DNA of 26,787 bases from DASTCC01 sp035711465 (lineage in GTDB: Bacteria; Acidobacteriota; Vicinamibacteria; Vicinamibacterales; SCN-69-37), in assembly GCA_035711465.1 (NCBI GenBank), contig DASTCC010000430.1, positions 1-26,787 on the forward strand. Reading direction: 5' to 3'. How positions within the stretch are numbered: the stretch's first letter is position 1; every line of letters starts with the position of its first letter. Below the pieces are notes generated by a model. It made no database searches, was not told where the DNA came from, and was given only the letters and a program-made list of their open reading frames with translations. Both the position numbers and the translations under genes were made by a program. Positions 24,180-26,787 of this stretch are shown here, in pieces.

Positions 24180-24199
24180 GGGCTATGCGGTGTGGCCGA

Positions 24200-24231
24200 A
24201 TCATATCCCGTCAGCGGCCGACACTGGTCAA
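24200..24231 (-). promoter_or_regulatory. Putative promoter of the GNAT-nitrilase operon
   Basis: On the minus strand TTGACC (24226-24231) and TATGAT (24200-24205) are good -35 and -10 sequences but are 20 nt apart, longer than the usual 16-18. The -10 lies 20 nt before ATG 24179. The box overlaps the divergent control region of the next gene. Confidence 0.4.
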
Positions 24232-24243
24232 CGGCGACGGGCG

Positions 24244-24249
24244 TAGAAT
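24244..24249 (+). promoter_or_regulatory. Possible -10 box (TAGAAT), leaderless start of the 24256 gene
   Basis: TAGAAT ends 6 nt before ATG 24256 and no Shine-Dalgarno precedes the ATG. No clear -35 is seen. This matches the arrangement at 4044-4059. Confidence 0.45.
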
Positions 24250-24255
24250 CATCGA

Positions 24256-24978
24256 ATGCGCCTGGCGCTGGCGTTGACGCTGCTGCTGATCTCACCGGTC
24301 CCGCAGGATTCGATTCCACCGCCGCGGCAGTGCGAGCTCGCCCGCGCGAGCGGCGACGCGCCGTGGAAAGGGTCGTGCGGCGCGATGCTCGGCGAGAGCC
24401 GGCCGGTGATGACGCTCACGGCCGAGGCGGCCATCCAGACCGGCACGTGGCGAAGCGACGCGACGCCGAGCGCGATCTACAGAGGCCAGATTGCCGGCCG
24501 CATCCCCGGACAGACGACCGCGATCGAGGTCGAGCTCTACGGCACGCGCCCCGGCGTCATTCGCACGCCGATCGGCTGGTACGAAGTCACCCATGTTGTC
24601 GAGACGCCAACGGAGCTGCGGTTCCGGGTCGACGATGCGAGGCTGGTGGCGCCGTCGGACCTGGATCGCGCGATCATCGAGCGGGCCGCGGGGATGCTCG
24701 CGACCGAGGCCGCGTGGGCGCGCTCCGACGATCGGCCGTGCGCTGCCGACAGCAAGACCTGGAGCATCTACTGCGCCATGGAGCGCGCCAGCCGCGAGGT
24801 CACCGGCGGCTTTCATCCGCGACGCGCGGCGCTCCAGATCGTGCGCGCGGTCGTCGACGAGCGCACCGCCGCGCGCAGCTACCCCGATCGCCTGATGGGC
24901 TACAACAACGACAAGAACACGACACTGGCGGACGTCCAGGGCGTCTTCAAGGACGCGCTCGGCCGGATCAGAAAGTGA
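24256..24978 (+). CDS. Secreted protein of unknown function, possibly DUF6197-related
   Basis: The 240-aa protein begins with a hydrophobic signal peptide ('MRLALALTLLLISPVPQDS'). Cysteines occur early (Cys26 and Cys41) and twice in the C-terminal third ('RPCAADSKTWSIYCAMERASREVTGGF'). The close 'LMGYNNDKNTTLADVQGVFKDALGRI' resembles the C-terminal 'NDxxGRTxxEVxxLFxxA' pattern of the DUF6197 family, but I am not sure of this. No catalytic motif is visible. It is followed by PlsC with a one-base TGATG overlap and is divergent from the GNAT-nitrilase gene across 76 bp. Confidence 0.72.
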   Translation: MRLALALTLLLISPVPQDSIPPPRQCELARASGDAPWKGSCGAMLGESRPVMTLTAEAAIQTGTWRSDATPSAIYRGQIAGRIPGQTTAIEVELYGTRPGVIRTPIGWYEVTHVVETPTELRFRVDDARLVAPSDLDRAIIERAAGMLATEAAWARSDDRPCAADSKTWSIYCAMERASREVTGGFHPRRAALQIVRAVVDERTAARSYPDRLMGYNNDKNTTLADVQGVFKDALGRIRK

Positions 24979-25853
24979 TGATCGCGCGCGACGCGCTCGT
25001 CGACGCCGTCGTCCGGTTTCTCGGCGCGTCCGATCTGCTGTCGGCGAAGGACATTCGCGCGACACTCGAGCGGGAGATCGACGCGGCCGGCGCCGACGCC
25101 CTCGTCGCGCTCAAGGAGCGGCTGACCGTCGATCGCGGCTGGGACTATTACCCGCCCGACCCGCTGGCGCGGCGGATCCATCACGCGCTCGCCGACCGCT
25201 TTCTGACCGCCGATTCCGGCGTCGATGGCGTCGAACAGCTCGCGGCGATCGCCGGCGAGCCGGCGATCGTCTTCGCCAACCACCTGTCGTACTCCGACGC
25301 CAACGTCATCGACGTGCTGCTGCAGCGCGCCGGCGCGGGCGAGGTCGCGACGCGGCTCACGGCGCTGGCCGGCCCGAAAGTCTTCACGAGCCGAGAGCGC
25401 CGCTTCTCGAGTCTCTGCTTCGGCACGATCAAGGTGCCGCAGAGCGCCGACGTCGCGTCGGAAGAGGCCGTGCTCGGCGCGCGTGAAGTGGCGCAAGCCG
25501 CAAGGCGCGCGATCGACGTCGCCCACAGCCGCCTGCGCGCTGGTGACGTGCTGGTGCTCTTCGGCGAAGGCACCCGCAGCCGCGACGGGCGGATGCAGCG
25601 CCTGCTGCCGGCGGTGGCGCGCTACGTCGAGGTGCCACAGACGTGGATCGTGCCGGTGGGCCTGACGGGATCGGAGACGCTGTTCTCCATTGCCGATGCC
25701 GCCCCGAGGCCGGCGCGCGTGCGAATGTCGGTCGGACGGCCGCGCCGCGTCGAAGAGCTCGTCGCCGGCGGCGGCGACCGGCGCGCCGTCGTCGACGCGA
25801 TCGGGAAAGCGATCGCCCAGCAATTACCACCGGAGTATCGCGGCGCCTATTAG
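24978..25853 (+). CDS. PlsC-like 1-acylglycerol-3-phosphate acyltransferase
   Basis: The 291-aa protein has the acyltransferase motif I 'NHLSYSDANV' with catalytic His102 and Asp107 (HX4D) and motif III 'FGEGTRSRDG' (197-200 EGTR) for glycerol-phosphate binding. An extended N-terminus of about 90 residues, without a clear membrane helix, precedes the domain, so it is more soluble-looking than canonical PlsC and could use another acceptor. It would act at the inner membrane in phospholipid or glycolipid acylation. ATG 24978 overlaps the stop of the secreted protein. The last codon region TAGGAG supplies a Shine-Dalgarno to the next gene. Confidence 0.85.
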   Translation: MIARDALVDAVVRFLGASDLLSAKDIRATLEREIDAAGADALVALKERLTVDRGWDYYPPDPLARRIHHALADRFLTADSGVDGVEQLAAIAGEPAIVFANHLSYSDANVIDVLLQRAGAGEVATRLTALAGPKVFTSRERRFSSLCFGTIKVPQSADVASEEAVLGAREVAQAARRAIDVAHSRLRAGDVLVLFGEGTRSRDGRMQRLLPAVARYVEVPQTWIVPVGLTGSETLFSIADAAPRPARVRMSVGRPRRVEELVAGGGDRRAVVDAIGKAIAQQLPPEYRGAY

Positions 25854-25863
25854 GAGCATTGTC

Positions 25864-26787
25864 ATGCGCATCGTCCTTCTGTGCTGCGCCCTCCTGATCG
25901 GCATCCCGGCGCGACAATCGGACCTGCCGCCGGCGCCAGGCAAGCTCGTCGACATCGGCGGACGGCGCCTGCATCTCCTCTGCAGCGGCCAGGGCGCCCC
26001 GTCGGTCATTCTCGAAGCTGGCGCGTCGTCGTTCGCGATCGACTGGGCGCTGGTGCAGCGCGAGGTCGAAAAGTCACATCGCGTGTGTTCGTACGATCGC
26101 GCCGGACATGGCTGGAGCGATCCGGCCCCGTCAGGCGGCAGCAGCACCACCGCAGGCGATCTGCATGCGCTGCTCGCCGCCGCTGCCGAGAAGCCGCCGT
26201 ACGTGCTGGTGGGCGCGTCTCGCGGCGGCCTCCTCGTCCGCACCTACCTCGCCGCGTATCCTGACGAGGTCGTCGGCTTCGTCTTCGTCGACCCGTCGAG
26301 CGAAGACCGCCTGTTCACGATGCTCAACGGCGAGGGAGTGCTGATCGCGTCACTGACGGCCGACCAGCTGAAGACGACATTCCCGACGCAGCCGGTGCCG
26401 GTGCCGCGGCGCAAGCCGCAGACCGGCGCGCCATTCGATCGTCTGCCGCCCGACCTCTACCGGACCCGCATACAGCTCGACGAGCGGCTGATCTCGTCGA
26501 TACCGGAAACCGTGCCCGCCGAGGTGGTCGCTTCTTCGCAGGAGCGCGAGCGGGCAATGCTCGCGGCGCTGCTGGCGACGCGTACCGCGAGCGCGACGCC
26601 ATTCGGCGATCGGCCGACCGTCGTCCTCTCGCGCGGCAGCGATCGCAACGCCGACCGCGAAGCCGCGCATGCGGCGCTCGCGAAGTTGTCGACCAACCCG
26701 CGGTTCTCGGTGATCGCGGACGCCGGCCACGAGATCCACCTGTTCGCGCCAGAGGTTGTCGTCGTCGCGATCGAGGACGTGCTCATC
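25864..26787 (+). CDS. Secreted alpha/beta hydrolase, 3' end outside window
   Basis: The open frame runs 308 codons to the window edge. A signal peptide (about 1-18, 'MRIVLLCCALLIGIPARQ') is followed by an alpha/beta hydrolase fold: 'VILEAGASSFAIDW', 'VCSYDRAGHGWSDP' (about 75-87), and the nucleophile elbow 'VGASRGG' with Ser119. The cap region follows, then 'PTVVLSRGSDRN' and the catalytic His region 'AGHEIHLFAPE' near the edge. A Cys and a Gly-rich loop precede the oxyanion hole. It is probably a periplasmic or outer-membrane-associated esterase or peptidase. AGGAG at 25852-25856 overlaps the previous stop and lies 7 nt before the ATG. Confidence 0.85.
   Translation, partial: MRIVLLCCALLIGIPARQSDLPPAPGKLVDIGGRRLHLLCSGQGAPSVILEAGASSFAIDWALVQREVEKSHRVCSYDRAGHGWSDPAPSGGSSTTAGDLHALLAAAAEKPPYVLVGASRGGLLVRTYLAAYPDEVVGFVFVDPSSEDRLFTMLNGEGVLIASLTADQLKTTFPTQPVPVPRRKPQTGAPFDRLPPDLYRTRIQLDERLISSIPETVPAEVVASSQERERAMLAALLATRTASATPFGDRPTVVLSRGSDRNADREAAHAALAKLSTNPRFSVIADAGHEIHLFAPEVVVVAIEDVLI

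Overview
The window is very GC-rich, gene-dense bacterial DNA with short or overlapping intergenic gaps. Several things point to Acidobacteriota, perhaps a Vicinamibacteria-type lineage: tandem orphan MacB/FtsX permeases with a prefix domain (the ADOP type), a Ser/Thr kinase fused to a WD40-like/TolB-type propeller, a small dihaem cytochrome related to the reaction-centre cytochrome subunit, and a four-helix-bundle gene embedded in GGGGAATC repeats. The taxon is inferred from gene content, not from a marker search.

Layout. 1-3539: the end of one ADOP permease and a complete second one. 3633-4040: a secreted dihaem c-type cytochrome. 4059-5863: a LytS-type histidine kinase and LytTR response regulator, overlapping by one base. 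5864-6557: the most unusual stretch, a roughly 0.7 kb element whose left arm is a G-run array and whose right arm is the complementary C-run array, enclosing a four-helix-bundle (23S rRNA intervening-sequence-protein family) gene. 6572-10963: sucA, sucB (2-oxoglutarate dehydrogenase E1 and E2) and a rhodanese-domain protein. 10960-14199 (minus): a kinase-propeller receptor followed by a small Cys-tailed protein. 14293-15359: a methyltransferase and an exported OB-fold (tRNA_anti-like) protein. 15675-19857: parE, a small membrane protein, an ICMT-like methyltransferase, a winged-helix methyltransferase and an esterase remnant. 19914-21422: a conserved-TM-helix channel-like protein and an amidohydrolase. 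21409-24179 (minus): a GNAT-nitrilase fusion followed by an AmpG-like MFS transporter. 24256-26787: a secreted unknown protein, a PlsC-like acyltransferase and an alpha/beta hydrolase cut by the window end.

Working together. LytS/LytTR is a complete two-component pair. SucA and SucB are two of the three components of the 2-oxoglutarate dehydrogenase complex; E3 is not in the window. Several start codons (4059, 6572, 24256) lie 6-7 nt after a plausible -10 box, which suggests leaderless transcripts. Many junctions are 1-4 nt stop/start overlaps, so translation is probably coupled.

Most worth following up: the inverted-repeat four-helix-bundle element abutting the sucA promoter; a nitrilase domain whose catalytic Cys position reads Gly; a Gly-Thr-Thr repeat linker in SucB encoded by a 9-bp tandem repeat; and an esterase gene reduced by an apparent internal deletion.
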